Assembly (NCBI RefSeq): GCF_023150235.1
Contig: NZ_JAKLLH010000011.1
Span: 124,001-188,000, forward strand
Reading direction: 5' to 3'
DNA from: Azonexus sp.
GTDB lineage: Bacteria; Pseudomonadota; Gammaproteobacteria; Burkholderiales; Rhodocyclaceae
DNA: 64,000 nucleotides
Part shown: in pieces, positions 26,631 through 36,430 of the stretch
Layout of the letters: each line of letters opens with the position of its first letter
Numbering within the stretch: position 1 is the first letter of the stretch
Translations under genes and position numbers: made by a program
The notes under the pieces: generated by a model
What the model was told of the DNA's origin: nothing
Databases searched by the model: none
What the model saw: only the letters and a program-made list of their open reading frames with translations

Positions 26631-27407
26631 ATGACCGCCCTAGCCCACGCCTACTGGATTCTGCGCCACGAACAACGGCTACTGATCTGTTGCGCCGATC
26701 CGCAAGCCCCTTTTCCGCTGCTGCCGCCGAGCACGGCCGATGCTGCCTCGGCCCCGCCGCTGGCGGTTGGCGAATGGCAGGGCCGGCCCTGCTACGCCGC
26801 CGAGCTGAAGATTTTTCCCGAACACCCGGATTTGCAGCCGCTGCCGCTACGCGCCCTGTTCGCCCAGTCCGGGCCGGAGGCCTTCGCCCTCGCCGGACGC
26901 GCCGTGCAGTTGCTCGACTGGCAGGCCCAGCACCGTTTTTGCGGTCGCTGCGGCACGCCGACCGTGGCTCAGTCCGATGAATTCGCGATGCGCTGTCCGG
27001 TCTGCGGCCTGTTCGCCTACCCTCGCCTGTCGCCGGCGATCATGGTCCTGGTCCGCGATGGCGAACGTCTGCTGCTGGCGCGCAGCCCACACTTCAAGCC
27101 GGGCATCTACAGCGCCCTGGCCGGCTTCGTCGAACCCGGCGAAACCTTGGAGCAATGCGCGATGCGCGAAGTGCGCGAGGAGGTCGGGATCGAGATTGCC
27201 AATCTGCGCTATTTCGCCAGCCAGCCCTGGCCCTTCCCCAATTCGCTGATGCTGGCCTTCTTTGCCGACTACGCGGGTGGCGTCATCAACCCGGCCCCCG
27301 GCGAAATCGAGGCCGCCGACTGGTTCGCCCCGGATCGGCTGCCGCTGCTGCCGGAGCCGATCAGTATTTCGCGCCGCTTGATCGACGCCGCGCTCGCCGG
27401 TGCTTGA
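26631..27407 (+). CDS. nudC: NADH pyrophosphatase / NAD-capped RNA decapping enzyme NudC
   Basis: A 258-aa Nudix hydrolase that cleaves NADH and removes NAD caps from RNA. The zinc ribbon is [11 protein letters not shown] with [13 protein letters not shown] (four Cys, about residues 103-125). The Nudix box is [22 protein letters not shown] (about 165-186 in two parts), followed by the NudC signature [12 protein letters not shown]. Length fits the E. coli enzyme. The 11-bp repeat array lies just upstream, so its promoter must sit within or before that array. Confidence 0.94.
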   Translation: MTALAHAYWILRHEQRLLICCADPQAPFPLLPPSTADAASAPPLAVGEWQGRPCYAAELKIFPEHPDLQPLPLRALFAQSGPEAFALAGRAVQLLDWQAQHRFCGRCGTPTVAQSDEFAMRCPVCGLFAYPRLSPAIMVLVRDGERLLLARSPHFKPGIYSALAGFVEPGETLEQCAMREVREEVGIEIANLRYFASQPWPFPNSLMLAFFADYAGGVINPAPGEIEAADWFAPDRLPLLPEPISISRRLIDAALAGA

Positions 27408-27434
27408 TGACCGGAGCGGCTGACGCCGCTGTCG

Positions 27435-27486
27435 GGCAAAAAATGGGGATTTTCACGGTCGACCGTGAAAATCCCCATTTTTTGCC
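27435..27486. terminator. perfect 52-bp inverted repeat between convergent genes
   Basis: Positions 27435-27460 are exactly complementary to 27461-27486 with no spacer. The centre is the recurring palindrome TTTCACGGTCGACCGTGAAA, and each outer arm reads GGCAAAAAATGGGG. It lies between nudC (plus) and a cyclase gene (minus). The T-rich right arm on either strand makes it suitable as a bidirectional terminator. Confidence 0.75.
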
Positions 27487-27501
27487 GGCCGCAACCCTCG
27501 C

Positions 27502-28653
27502 TCACCGCGCCAGCACCGCCCGCAGTTCGTCGGCAATCGCAAAATCACCCTTGCCGCAGCTCTTGACCCGGTACATCGCTTCGTCGGCACGGTGAATGAG
27601 CCCGGAAACGCTCATGCCGTCGTAGGGGAACAGGCAGAGGCCGATGCTGGTCCCGAGTGGCAAGTCGGCGGGTAGACCCGGCATCGGCGCCGCAACCAGA
27701 TCGAGCAATTTGCGCGCGAGCGCGCAGGCCGTTTCGCGGTCGCCAATATCGAGCGCCAGCACGAAAAATTCGTCGCCGCCGATCCGGGCTACCGTATCGC
27801 TGGCTCTCACCGCCGAGCGCAAGCGGCGTGCCACTTCGCGCAGCACCTCGTCGCCCGCTTCGTGCCCCAGCCGGTCATTCACCGCCTTGAAACCATCGAG
27901 ATCGAGAAAATAGCCGCAGTGCAACTCGCCGGCCCGCTGCGCCTCGGCCATGGCATGCCCGATCCGGTCGAACAACAGGTCACGATTCGGCAAGCCGGTC
28001 AGCGGGTCGTGCAAGGAGCGGATCAAATGCCTCTGCCGCTCCTCTTCGAGTTCGCTTTCGTGCAGGAAGAGAAGCCGGCGCTGTCTTTCGGCAAGATAAC
28101 CGGCGGCCCCACCGATGAGATTGGCCGAAACGAAGAAGAAATCGTGCGCCACCAGCAAATGCGGCGGATATTCGAGAAGCACGCCGAAAATCAGGTTGTA
28201 GCCGAGAAAGAGGCTCACATCGACCAGCAGGGCATGGATGAAGCGCGCACCGATGAAGTTGTAGGTGTAAAAAGTCACCAGCACGAGCATCGGGTAGTAG
28301 TGGTTGGAAATCTCGACCGGCAAAGCCACCTGCATGGCAATCACCCCCAGCCCGGCGGCTAGCCCGACCAAGGCCAGCAGAAGATCGTGCGCACGCGCGA
28401 ACCACGGCGAAAACGCCAGCACCAGCACCAAGGCCGGAACGCAGAGCACGGTCAGGCGAATACGCCACAATTCCTGCGCCATTTCCGGCGGCACGAACCA
28501 GTGGTCGAGCACGCCGCCGAGAAGATAGACGAACATGCCCACCGCAATCGCCGCCACGCCCTGCACCCGCACCCGCGCCACGGACGCCGCCGCGAATGCC
28601 TCTTCCCGCCGCGCATCGCGAAAACCCAGGCTCAAGGGATGAATCGAGGACAT
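27502..28653 (-). CDS. membrane diguanylate cyclase (GGDEF)
   Basis: A 383-aa protein. About six membrane helices (residues 30-190, including VAAIAVGMFVYLLGG and LALVGLAAGLGVIAM) form an uncharacterised sensor, followed by a coiled linker and a GGDEF domain (about 215-375). The catalytic motif is GGDEF in VARIGGDEFFVLA, with the inhibitory RASD site five residues earlier, so c-di-GMP synthesis with product inhibition is expected. Other landmarks are DPLTGLPNRDLLFDRI and DLDGFKAVNDRLGHEAGD. It is convergent with nudC. Confidence 0.93.
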   Translation of the reverse strand: MSSIHPLSLGFRDARREEAFAAASVARVRVQGVAAIAVGMFVYLLGGVLDHWFVPPEMAQELWRIRLTVLCVPALVLVLAFSPWFARAHDLLLALVGLAAGLGVIAMQVALPVEISNHYYPMLVLVTFYTYNFIGARFIHALLVDVSLFLGYNLIFGVLLEYPPHLLVAHDFFFVSANLIGGAAGYLAERQRRLLFLHESELEEERQRHLIRSLHDPLTGLPNRDLLFDRIGHAMAEAQRAGELHCGYFLDLDGFKAVNDRLGHEAGDEVLREVARRLRSAVRASDTVARIGGDEFFVLALDIGDRETACALARKLLDLVAAPMPGLPADLPLGTSIGLCLFPYDGMSVSGLIHRADEAMYRVKSCGKGDFAIADELRAVLAR

Positions 28654-28849
28654 GGCTGCAACTCCCGGCGACCGGTCCTGGCCGGCGCCTACTTATGACT
28701 TAATTTCACCTCCACTTAAGGATAGGCCACACCCACTGAAAGAACCAGCCCCCCCCCACCGGAATGGGGTGAGGGAAGACGGTCTCACCGTGGAAATCGG
28801 CCCTTGCCGCAGGCGACCAAGCCGGGGACAAGCGTCGGTCGATGCTTGC

Positions 28850-29386
28850 CTACGGCGATGCAAGCGCCACACAGGCCGGGCAAACGGCGCTGATCTCGAC
28901 TTCCGGGCTATCGAGCCGATGGCCGGAGGATTCAAGCGCCTGCAACAAGGCTTGCAGCGCGGCATCGGCATAAAGCTCGCTGATGCCGCCGCAGCTGGGG
29001 CAAAGCAGGAACAATCCGGGCAAACGGTGCGAAGCATGGCGGCAGGCGACAAAGACATTGCCGCGCCCAATCTTGTGCGCAAGCCCCTGGCCGGTCAGGA
29101 AATCGAGCGCCCGATATACCGTCGGCGGCGTCGCATTCGAGCGTTCCTGGCGCACCAGCGCCAGCAGATCGTAGGCTTTGAGACCACTGGGGTGGCGATA
29201 CAGCAGGCCGAGCACCAGACGCCTGATGGTCGTCAGCGAAACGCCCTGCTCCTTGCAGCGCGTGGCGGCGCCTTCAAGAAAAATCTCCTGGTCATCAAGG
29301 GAACTCAGGCTTGCTTCCGTCCCGGGGTAAAGAGCGTCTGGAATATTAGAATGCGATGTTATAACATCGCATTCCGGCGCCGCCAT
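28850..29386 (-). CDS. zur: Fur-family zinc-responsive regulator (Zur)
   Basis: A 178-aa Fur-superfamily repressor. The winged-helix core is VSLTTIRRLVLGLLYRHPSG with the recognition part TPPTVYRALDFLTGQGL; structural zinc is bound by two CxxC pairs, LLCPSCGG and AVCPACVA. HASHR provides a possible sensing site. The neighbourhood of zinc genes and the adjacent operator support Zur over Fur. The start is ATG 29386, with AGGAGA upstream; the operator 29349-29374 then lies inside codons 5-13. Strong in identity, moderate in start. Confidence 0.85.
   Translation of the reverse strand: MAAPECDVITSHSNIPDALYPGTEASLSSLDDQEIFLEGAATRCKEQGVSLTTIRRLVLGLLYRHPSGLKAYDLLALVRQERSNATPPTVYRALDFLTGQGLAHKIGRGNVFVACRHASHRLPGLFLLCPSCGGISELYADAALQALLQALESSGHRLDSPEVEISAVCPACVALASP
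29349..29374. promoter_or_regulatory. Zur operator (perfect 26-bp palindrome)
   Basis: GAATGCGATGTTA is followed immediately by its exact complement. The core ATGTTATAACAT matches the known proteobacterial Zur-box pattern (GTTATA...TATAAC). It lies between zur and the divergent Spy-like gene and overlaps the start of zur, so it could control both. Confidence 0.8.
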
Positions 29387-29451
29387 TGAAGTCTCTCCTG
29401 CTTTATCCAATCCCATCTGATCCCCTTTTATTCCGAAATATTGACAAAATC

Positions 29452-29955
29452 ATGCCGAAATTCAAACCTGCTCGCACTCTCCTGATCGTTCTGCTGACCA
29501 TGACGGGAGCAATAAACACCGCCCATGCCGACCAAGCGCATAGCGAATCCCATGAAGAATCTCACGCCCGCCCCGGCAGATCGCCCCAAACCGTCGATTA
29601 CGCCCTGATTCTTCCTGCCAATCTGCCGCACATTTTACGTTTCGCCGCCGAGAATTCCTCAGCATTGGAGCTCAGCGCCGAACAACTTGCAGAAATCCGG
29701 GAACTGGTCAAAGCCGCACCGGAAAGAGTGCTCAAGCGTCTGGCTCAGGCGGAAGCGCTGGAAGATGAAATAGCCCGGGCCGTCCTCGAAAAAGGAGAAA
29801 AACTGGCTGACTTGCAGGAAAAAATCGCGCAATTGGTCGCGCTCAAACGCGGGGCCACCGAAGCACAAATCAACACGCTCAACCGCCTGCAAACCTTGCT
29901 CACGCCTCGGCAGTTCAAGATGACCGTCCAGTTTGCACGCCAGGAGGCCCAATGA
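29452..29955 (+). CDS. Spy/CpxP-like periplasmic protein with His-rich N-terminus
   Basis: A 167-aa exported protein. Signal peptide FKPARTLLIVLLTMTGAINTAHA is followed by DQAHSESHEESHARPG, rich in His and Glu and suited to metal binding. The rest is helical with the LTPRQF motif typical of LTxxQ (Spy/CpxP/CnrX-type) proteins, which sense metal or act as periplasmic chaperones. ATG 29452 is chosen as the start because it begins the signal peptide. The Zur operator lies about 80 bases upstream. The stop overlaps the start of the broken receptor gene in ATGA. Confidence 0.75.
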   Translation: MPKFKPARTLLIVLLTMTGAINTAHADQAHSESHEESHARPGRSPQTVDYALILPANLPHILRFAAENSSALELSAEQLAEIRELVKAAPERVLKRLAQAEALEDEIARAVLEKGEKLADLQEKIAQLVALKRGATEAQINTLNRLQTLLTPRQFKMTVQFARQEAQ

Positions 29956-30177
29956 AACCCCCTACCCGCACCCTGGTGCTGGGGCTGGCGCTGCTTCCCT
30001 CGATCTGCCTTGGGCGCACGCAATGGACAAAAAATATTTCTTCGCGGCCTGGAAGACATCAATCTGAACATCCAGATCGATGGTGCCCGTCAGGGTAGCA
30101 ACAATTTTCATCACCAGGGGCGGCTGAGTGTCGCCCCTTTCCTGCGTCGCAAAGTGACTGTTGGGATCGGCCCCTAG
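29952..30177 (+). pseudogene. 5' remnant of a TonB-dependent receptor gene
   Basis: It begins with a signal peptide (MKPPTRTLVLGLALLPSICLG). After a frame break the sequence reads NGQKIFLRGLEDINL, then IQIDGARQGSNNFHHQGRLSV, a segment found in the plug domain of TonB receptors. It stops at TAG 30175, exactly where the GNAT gene of the opposite strand ends. The rest of the plug and most of the barrel are missing; a barrel end appears at 31042-31521. The gene was probably a Zur-controlled metal receptor. Confidence 0.75.
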
Positions 30178-30671
30178 GTCAATGAGTGCCTTGCGTCCTT
30201 CAGGAGCAGCAGCAATTGCTGTTCGCTCAGCGGCGAAGCGATGAAACCGAAGCGGGTGTAGAAGCTCGATGCCTCATCGTCAATGGGGTGAGTCAGCATC
30301 GCACGGATTCCGGCCTGCTCGGCAATGAGGAGCGTGCGTCGAATCGCATCCTGAAGCATGCCAAAGCCAATGCCTTTCTTCTGATCCTGAATGGAAACTG
30401 CCAAGCGAGCCAGGATGACTACCGGGATCGGGTACCGACCCATCCCTTTACGGATGCGCTCAGGCGCTTCCAACGTATCGACCTGGCCAACGGTCAGGCT
30501 GAAGTAGCCGACTACACGATCATCGTCTGCAACGACAAACGTCTTGGCCGATCCGCTGCCTTGTGCTTGCCGGGCGTGCCGATGCAACCATTCGTTAAGG
30601 GCAGGCTTGCCGCAATCAAAGTCTTCAAGTCGATGCCGCACCCCAAGGGAATCTGGGCCGCGTAGGCTCAT
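30174..30671 (-). CDS. GNAT-family acetyltransferase toxin
   Basis: A 165-aa GNAT protein of the TacT/AtaT type, which acetylates aminoacyl-tRNA and blocks translation. Recognised stretches are CGKPALNEWLHRHARQAQGSGSAKTFVV, split by DDDRVVGYFSL, then ILARLAVSIQDQKKGIGFGMLQDAI with the acetyl-CoA-binding loop, and SSFYTRFGFIASPL near the end. Its ATG overlaps the stop of the antitoxin gene in ATGA. It is antisense to the receptor it interrupts. Confidence 0.9.
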   Translation of the reverse strand: MSLRGPDSLGVRHRLEDFDCGKPALNEWLHRHARQAQGSGSAKTFVVADDDRVVGYFSLTVGQVDTLEAPERIRKGMGRYPIPVVILARLAVSIQDQKKGIGFGMLQDAIRRTLLIAEQAGIRAMLTHPIDDEASSFYTRFGFIASPLSEQQLLLLLKDARHSLT

Positions 30672-30961
30672 TCGGTATCCCAGGGAGCCTTGCGGGAGAA
30701 CAGATCTCGCAAACCATCATTGGACTGCGCAGGACGCTCAAGCAACTCCATTAGCGCCTGACATTGACTGCCAGAAACCACAAACAGACGTTGATCCAGC
30801 AGGGTTTGCTCGGCAGCTAGGCACGCGCTATCCAAAATGAAATCGGTCAGTGATTTGTGTGCCACATCGGCAGCTCGACGCAGGACGGCTTCCTGTTCTG
30901 GCGTGGCTCGCAGCCCTAAACGGGCAGAGCGTGCAGCAGGTGAGGTTGCAATAGCGGGCAT
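30668..30961 (-). CDS. DUF1778-family antitoxin
   Basis: A 97-aa ribbon-helix-helix antitoxin partner of the GNAT toxin. SARLGLRATPEQEAVLRRAADV and KSLTDFILDSACLAAEQTL are the DUF1778 DNA-binding part; the C-terminus LMELLERPAQSNDGLRDLFSRKAPW wraps the toxin. It overlaps the toxin gene by four bases. Transcription starts in the stretch 30962-31041, which carries no other gene. Confidence 0.9.
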   Translation of the reverse strand: MPAIATSPAARSARLGLRATPEQEAVLRRAADVAHKSLTDFILDSACLAAEQTLLDQRLFVVSGSQCQALMELLERPAQSNDGLRDLFSRKAPWDTE

Positions 30962-31041
30962 GGCATTCCCTTCTCGGTTATTTGATCAATCCCCGCATGT
31001 TAGTACAAGTGACGCACAGCATCAAATCTCAACCAGCTTTT

Positions 31042-31521
31042 GCACGGAACGGAGAGATCAGCACGCGCGGCTACGAGATACGCCCACACTGGAGCACCCA
31101 GCATCTTCTGTTCAATCTGGCCTTCAGCCGCAGCACTAGTCGTGACTACAACGGTCAGCCCCTCGATACCACCGGCGATTCCGCCCGTATCGGTGCATCG
31201 GTGGATGACCGCCTGCTTGCAGGTATTGAATGGCGCATCCGGCACAACATGGCTGCTCGCTACACGCTGGAAGCCGTCAGGAAACTGGAAGATGTTCCCA
31301 ACGGTCACCCCGTCAAACCCGCGTATGGCGTCCACGGAATCCGGCTGCAGTGGCATCCCCAAGGTAAGGAAAACCTGGCACTCACCATTGCTGTCGACAA
31401 TTTGCTCGACGAAAAATATGCGATGCACTCCACGGTTCGGACTTACTACGCTGGACAGGAAGTTGCGAACTGGGAAAGTGGGCGCAATGTCAAGCTAGGG
31501 CTGGACTGGAAAATTCAATAG
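31042..31521 (+). pseudogene. 3' remnant of the TonB-dependent receptor gene
   Basis: About 160 codons of a receptor beta-barrel end: GEISTRGYEIRPHWSTQHLL, NLAFSRSTSRDYNGQPLDTT, then TIAVDNLLDEKYAMHSTV and a C-terminal NVKLGLDWKIQ. The TonB-receptor signature NLLDEKY is clear. There is no signal peptide or plug, so no functional receptor can be made. It pairs with the 5' remnant at 29952-30177 as the two ends of one gene. Confidence 0.8.
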
Positions 31522-31603
31522 CCAGCCCCTGCCAGCACAGCAGGTCCCTGTTGAGCCATTCAATGGGGGCCTGCGAGTTGAGGCCTTGAATCACCGTGGA
31601 AAT

Positions 31604-31625
31604 GAAATGTTATAATGTTACATCT
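31604..31625. promoter_or_regulatory. probable Zur operator before the COG0523/cysS/thrS operon
   Basis: GAAATGTTATAATGTTACAT is an imperfect palindrome sharing ATGTTATA with the perfect operator at 29349-29374. It lies about 100 bases upstream of the GTPase start. Binding by Zur would shut the operon off when zinc is ample. The match is by eye. Confidence 0.68.
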
Positions 31626-31725
31626 TCGACCACGAACTTGGCTTGCCGTACAGAACGACAGCTCCTGAAAGTGCCTCTGGCACGGCCACTTCTCTCTTCA
31701 GACCCCAAGACAAACAAGCACACGC

Positions 31726-32832
31726 ATGAACGAACCCGATATCGACCGCCGCATCCCGGTCACCCTGCTCACAGGCTTTCTCGGCGCCGGCAAGACGACG
31801 CTGCTCAATCACCTGCTCAGCCAGCCGGAAATGGCCAACGCAGCGGTGTTGATCAATGAATTCGGCAGTGTTGCGGTCGACCACCACCTGGTGAGCAAAA
31901 TCGACGAAGACCTGATCCTGCTCGACGCGGGCTGCATCTGCTGCACGGTGCGCGGCGACTTGACGCGCAGCTTGACCGATCTGTTCATGAAGAGCCTGCA
32001 GCGCAAGATCGCGCCGATCAATCGCGTGGTGATCGAAACCACCGGCCTGGCCGACCCGGCCCCGGTGATCTTCACGCTGATGGAGGATTTTTTCATTGCC
32101 GAGCGCTTCCGTATCGATGGCGTCGTCACCGTGGTCGACGCGACACATGCGGCCGGGCAACTGGCGCAGCACCCCGAAGCGGTCAAGCAGGTGGCGATGG
32201 CCGACCGCTTGCTGCTCAGCAAGTGCGACCTGGTGGAAGGGCCGGGAATCGACATGCTCAGTCAGACCTTGCGCCGGATCAACCCGGCGGCCGCGCAGAT
32301 TTATGTGCGCCGTGGCGAGATCGCGCTGGCTTCGATTACCGGCTGCGGCCTCTACGACCCAGGCAGCAAGACCCCGGATGTCGCCGGCTGGCTGGCCGAG
32401 GAAAAAGTGCGCGAGGAAAGACGCAAGGCGCCTGGGCATCACCATCATCATCACGACGTGGACCGTCACGATGCCGAGGTTTACAGCTTTGCGCTGACCT
32501 TCGACCAACCCTTGCAATGGGTCTGCTTCGTCGACGCCGTGAGCCTGTTGCTGCAGGGCATGGGCGACCGCATCCTGCGCATCAAGGGCCTGCTCAATGT
32601 GATCGGTGATGACAAGCCACGCGTCGTGCAATGCGTCCAGCACACCAACTATCCCTACGCCCGCCTCGACGAGTGGCCGGCCGAAGCGCCCTACAACGAC
32701 CGCAAGAGCCGCCTGGTCTTCATCGTGCGTGGCCTCGATCAGCTGCTGATCGAAAAAGCCTTCGCCATGTTCTGCGGCGTGCTCGACGACGAGCGCCGGG
32801 AGGCGCTGGTGGCCGAAGGGCGAATGCCATGA
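31726..32832 (+). CDS. COG0523 (CobW/ZNG1-type) GTPase metallochaperone
   Basis: A 368-aa GTPase. Walker [16 protein letters not shown] (about 17-31), the metal-binding CxCC motif in [13 protein letters not shown], Walker [12 protein letters not shown] and the guanine-specificity motif [10 protein letters not shown] are all present. A natural [12 protein letters not shown] loop (about 240-251) and the CobW C-terminal domain follow. Members of this subgroup deliver zinc to client enzymes under starvation; others act on cobalt or iron. The Zur box and neighbouring zinc-enzyme paralogues favour zinc. Its stop overlaps the cysS start in ATGA. Confidence 0.88.
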   Translation: MNEPDIDRRIPVTLLTGFLGAGKTTLLNHLLSQPEMANAAVLINEFGSVAVDHHLVSKIDEDLILLDAGCICCTVRGDLTRSLTDLFMKSLQRKIAPINRVVIETTGLADPAPVIFTLMEDFFIAERFRIDGVVTVVDATHAAGQLAQHPEAVKQVAMADRLLLSKCDLVEGPGIDMLSQTLRRINPAAAQIYVRRGEIALASITGCGLYDPGSKTPDVAGWLAEEKVREERRKAPGHHHHHHDVDRHDAEVYSFALTFDQPLQWVCFVDAVSLLLQGMGDRILRIKGLLNVIGDDKPRVVQCVQHTNYPYARLDEWPAEAPYNDRKSRLVFIVRGLDQLLIEKAFAMFCGVLDDERREALVAEGRMP

Positions 32833-34229
32833 ACATCCGCCTGCACAACACGCTGAGCCGGCGGAAGGAAATCTTCGTGCCGGCCGATCCGCAGCGCGTC
32901 ACGATGTATGTCTGCGGCCCGACCGTCTATAACTACGTGCATATCGGCAACGCCCGCCCGGTGGTCGTTTTCGACGTGCTCTACCGGCTGCTGTCGCGGC
33001 ATTTCCCGCAGGTGGTCTACGCCCGCAACATCACCGACGTGGACGACAAGATCAACGCCGCCGCAGCCGCCAACGATGAGCCGATTCGCGTGCTGGCTGA
33101 ACGTTACGCCACGGCCTACCGTGCCGACATGGCGCAACTGAACGCACTGGCACCGAGTATCGAACCTTGGGCGACCGAGCATGTGCCGCAGATGATCGCC
33201 TTGATCGAGCGCCTGATCGAACGCGGCCACGCCTATGCCGCCGAAGGCCACGTGCTTTTCCATGTGCCATCGCTGCCGGATTACGGCAAGCTCTCGGGCC
33301 GCAACCGCGAGGACATGATTGCCGGAGCGCGGGTCGAAGTCGCGCCCTACAAGCGCGATCCGGCCGATTTCGTGCTTTGGAAGCCGTCGACCGTGGCGCA
33401 ACCGGGCTGGGAAAGCCCCTGGGCCGTCGGTCGCCCGGGCTGGCACATCGAATGCACGGCGATGATCCATACCCACCTCGGGCCGTCGATCGACATTCAC
33501 GGCGGTGGCCAGGACCTGATCTTTCCCCACCATGAAAACGAGATCGCCCAGGGCGAAGGAGCCCATGGTGGCCAGTACTGCCGCTACTGGCTGCACAACG
33601 GCTATGTCACGGTCGACGGCGAAAAGATGTCGAAATCGCTGGGCAACTTCCGCACCGTGCGCGACCTGTTGCAGCATTACCCGGGCGAAGTCATCCGCTA
33701 CGCCTTGCTCGCTGGTCACTACCGCAAGCCGCTCGACTTTTCGCTGACCGCACTCGATCAGGCCCGGGCAGCGCTCGACCGCCTGTACGCCAGCCTGCCG
33801 GCCACCGGCAGCCCGCCCCCCAAGGTGCGTGCCGAAGCCGTCGAAGCGGCGCTGGCCGATGACCTGAACACCCCGCTGGCGCTCGCCTGTCTGCACGAAA
33901 CCGCCAGCGCCCTGCGCAAATGTACGGACCCGGACGAGCAATCCCGTCTACTCGCCGTGCTGCGTGATGGCGCCGATTTGCTCGGTCTGTTGCAAGCCGA
34001 CCCGGCTCAGTGGCGGCAGCAACGGGGTATGGCGGCGGCCGGACAAGCCAGCGGCCCAACTCCCGAACAGATTGAAACCCTGATTACCGCGCGGCAAGCC
34101 GCCCGTGCGGCGCGTGATTTCGCCCGCGCCGATGCCCTGCGCCAGGAACTCGCCGCCCAGGGCATCGGTATCGAAGACAGCGCAACCGGCACAACCTGGC
34201 ATCGCCTGCACGCGGAGCCCGTGGCATGA
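32829..34229 (+). CDS. cysS: cysteinyl-tRNA synthetase, probable zinc-limitation paralogue
   Basis: A 466-aa class I synthetase charging tRNA-Cys. HIGH-like motif in [13 protein letters not shown] and KMSKS in [12 protein letters not shown]. The zinc ligands of CysRS are all kept: Cys in MYVCGPT, Cys in GWHIECTAM, and His/Glu in FPHHENE. ATG 32829 overlaps the stop of the GTPase gene, so translation is coupled. Zur-controlled duplicates of CysRS and ThrRS are known next to COG0523 genes; that this is a second copy cannot be checked without the genome. Confidence 0.93.
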   Translation: MNIRLHNTLSRRKEIFVPADPQRVTMYVCGPTVYNYVHIGNARPVVVFDVLYRLLSRHFPQVVYARNITDVDDKINAAAAANDEPIRVLAERYATAYRADMAQLNALAPSIEPWATEHVPQMIALIERLIERGHAYAAEGHVLFHVPSLPDYGKLSGRNREDMIAGARVEVAPYKRDPADFVLWKPSTVAQPGWESPWAVGRPGWHIECTAMIHTHLGPSIDIHGGGQDLIFPHHENEIAQGEGAHGGQYCRYWLHNGYVTVDGEKMSKSLGNFRTVRDLLQHYPGEVIRYALLAGHYRKPLDFSLTALDQARAALDRLYASLPATGSPPPKVRAEAVEAALADDLNTPLALACLHETASALRKCTDPDEQSRLLAVLRDGADLLGLLQADPAQWRQQRGMAAAGQASGPTPEQIETLITARQAARAARDFARADALRQELAAQGIGIEDSATGTTWHRLHAEPVA

Positions 34230-34489
34230 CACGCCTGCTGACCCGTGGCATCCAGCTAATCATTCGCGGCTATCAGTTGTTCATCAGCCCGCTGCTCGGC
34301 CCGCGCTGCCGGTTTCATCCGAGTTGCTCCCACTACGCCCAGGAGGCGCTGCAAGTCCACGGCTTGCGCCGTGGCGGCTGGCTGGCCCTGCGCCGCATCG
34401 GCCGTTGCCACCCCTGGCATCCCGGCGGGGTCGATCCCGTTCCGCCAGCCAGCACGGGCACCCCCACTGACAACACCGAGAGACCCTGA
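34226..34489 (+). CDS. yidD: membrane protein insertion efficiency factor YidD
   Basis: An 87-aa YidD protein, an amphipathic helper of YidC-dependent membrane insertion. The family pattern is unmistakable: [19 protein letters not shown], then [19 protein letters not shown] and [17 protein letters not shown]. Three cysteines and several histidines are conserved. YidD usually sits between rnpA and yidC; here it lies between cysS and thrS, overlapping cysS by four bases. It may be an extra copy that came with the zinc operon. Confidence 0.93.
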   Translation: MTRLLTRGIQLIIRGYQLFISPLLGPRCRFHPSCSHYAQEALQVHGLRRGGWLALRRIGRCHPWHPGGVDPVPPASTGTPTDNTERP

Positions 34490-34492
34490 AAC

Positions 34493-36430
34493 ATGCCCTG
34501 CATCACGCTGCCCGACGGTAGCCAACGACATTTTCCGCAAGCAGTCAGCATCGCCGAACTGGCTGCCGACATCGGCCCCGGTCTGGCCAAGGCCGCCCTG
34601 GCTGGCCGGATCGATGGTCGCAGTGGTGTTCAACTCGTCGATACCGCCTTCCTTCTCGAACAAGACGCCAACGTCAGCCTGATCACCGCCCGCGACCCGG
34701 AAGGGCTGGAAATCCTCCGCCACTCCTGCGCCCACTTGCTGGCCATGGCCGTCAAGCAGCTCTATCCGAGCGCGCAGGTCACCATTGGCCCAGTCATCGA
34801 GGATGGCTTTTTCTACGACTTCGCCTTCGAGCGTCCTTTTACGCCCGACGATCTGGCGCAGATCGAAGCCCGCATGCAGGCACTGGCCGCTGCCGACCTG
34901 CCGCTCAGCCGGCGCGAACTGCTGCGCGACGAGGCCATCGCCTATTTCGAGCAACGTGGCGAGTCCTACAAGGCCGAACTGATCCGCGCCATTCCCGAGG
35001 GCGAAACCTTGTCGCTGTACCGCCAGGGCGATTTTGAAGACCTCTGCCGCGGCCCGCACGTGCCGAGCACCGGCAAGCTGCAGGCCTTCAAGCTGACCAA
35101 GGTGGCCGGTGCTTATTGGCGCGGCGATGCCAAGAACGCCATGCTGCAGCGCATCTACGGCACCTGCTGGCCGGATGCCAAGGCGCTCAAGGGCTATCTG
35201 ACCCGCCTCGAAGAAGCCGGCAAGCGCGATCACCGCAAGCTCGGCGCCCAGCTCGACCTCTTCCATTTCGACGACTGTGCGCCCGGTTCGGTGTTCTGGC
35301 ACCCGAAAGGCTGGACCCTGTTCCAGCAACTGATCGGCTACATGCGCACCCAGCAGGAGCGCGCCGATTATGTCGAGATCAATACCCCGGACGTGATGGA
35401 TCGTGGCCTGTGGGAAACCTCCGGCCACTGGTTCAACTACCGCGAGGCGATGTTTACGACGACGACCGAGGACGAGCGCGTCTTTGCGCTGAAGCCGATG
35501 AACTGCCCGGGCGCCGTTTCCCTCTTTGCCCAGGGCCTGAAAAGCTACCGCGACCTGCCGCTGCGCATGGCCGAGTTCGGCAAGGTGCATCGCTACGACC
35601 CCTCCGGTGCATTGCACGGCCTGTTGCGCGTGCGCCATTTCACCCAGGACGACGCGCACATCTTCTGCACGCCGGCCCGGATGCAGGACGAATGCGCCCG
35701 CACCATCGCCCTGGTCTTCGCCATCTACCGCGATTTCGGCTTCGAGGATGTCGCCGTCAAGCTATCCACCCGACCGGTCAACCGCATCGGCAGCAACGAC
35801 ACCTGGGACCAGCTCGAAGGCGCGCTGTCCGGGGCGCTCGACCGGATGGACATCGCTTACCGGATCAACCCCGGCGAAGGCGCCTTCTACGGCCCGAAGC
35901 TGGAATTCGTGCTGCGCGATGCCATCGGCCGCGACTGGCAATGCGGCACGCTGCAGGTCGACCTCAACCTGCCCGAGCGCTTCGACATCGGCTACATCAA
36001 CGAACAAGGCGAACGCGAACGGCCGGTCATGCTGCACCGGGCCTTGTTCGGCTCGCTGGAGCGCTTCACCGGCATCCTGATCGAACACTACAGCGGTCTT
36101 TTCCCGCTCTGGCTGGCACCGCAACAGGCGGTCGTGCTCAATATCAGCGAAGCTCAGACCGACTATGCGCAAAGCGTTCTGAAAGCCTTGAAAAAGGCCG
36201 GGCTGCGCGCCGCTGTCGATCTGCGCAACGAGAAGATCGGCTACAAGATTCGCGAATACACGCTGCAGAAAGTGCCTTACCTGCTCGTCGTCGGCGACAG
36301 GGAAAAAGCCGAACGGCGCATTGCCTTGCGCTCACGGGCTGGCGAAGATTTCGGCAGCCTGCCGCTCGATGAAGTCATCGCCCGTTTGCGCCAGGAAGCA
36401 CAGCCCCCCGGTAGCGAGGGATCATGCTGA
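34493..36430 (+). CDS. thrS: threonyl-tRNA synthetase, probable zinc-limitation paralogue
   Basis: A 645-aa class II synthetase. Order: TGS domain (1-62), editing domain with [16 protein letters not shown] (about 78-93), catalytic core, anticodon-binding domain. Zinc ligands of ThrRS are retained (Cys in KPMNCPGAV, His in [10 protein letters not shown], His in [10 protein letters not shown]). It stands apart from infC-rpmI-rplT, where the housekeeping thrS usually lies, and follows cysS and yidD behind a Zur box. This supports, without proving, a second starvation-induced copy. Confidence 0.93.
   Translation: MPCITLPDGSQRHFPQAVSIAELAADIGPGLAKAALAGRIDGRSGVQLVDTAFLLEQDANVSLITARDPEGLEILRHSCAHLLAMAVKQLYPSAQVTIGPVIEDGFFYDFAFERPFTPDDLAQIEARMQALAAADLPLSRRELLRDEAIAYFEQRGESYKAELIRAIPEGETLSLYRQGDFEDLCRGPHVPSTGKLQAFKLTKVAGAYWRGDAKNAMLQRIYGTCWPDAKALKGYLTRLEEAGKRDHRKLGAQLDLFHFDDCAPGSVFWHPKGWTLFQQLIGYMRTQQERADYVEINTPDVMDRGLWETSGHWFNYREAMFTTTTEDERVFALKPMNCPGAVSLFAQGLKSYRDLPLRMAEFGKVHRYDPSGALHGLLRVRHFTQDDAHIFCTPARMQDECARTIALVFAIYRDFGFEDVAVKLSTRPVNRIGSNDTWDQLEGALSGALDRMDIAYRINPGEGAFYGPKLEFVLRDAIGRDWQCGTLQVDLNLPERFDIGYINEQGERERPVMLHRALFGSLERFTGILIEHYSGLFPLWLAPQQAVVLNISEAQTDYAQSVLKALKKAGLRAAVDLRNEKIGYKIREYTLQKVPYLLVVGDREKAERRIALRSRAGEDFGSLPLDEVIARLRQEAQPPGSEGSC

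Noticed and set aside
26289-26634. Open frames across the 11-bp repeats coding for LSFRCLSAVFP repeats
   Set aside because: All three frames are open because the 11-base unit gives the same 33-base period; there is no plausible start signal.
32430-32465. Six-histidine stretch as a cloning tag or artefact
   Set aside because: It is internal to the COG0523 GTPase, where His-rich metal-binding loops are usual.
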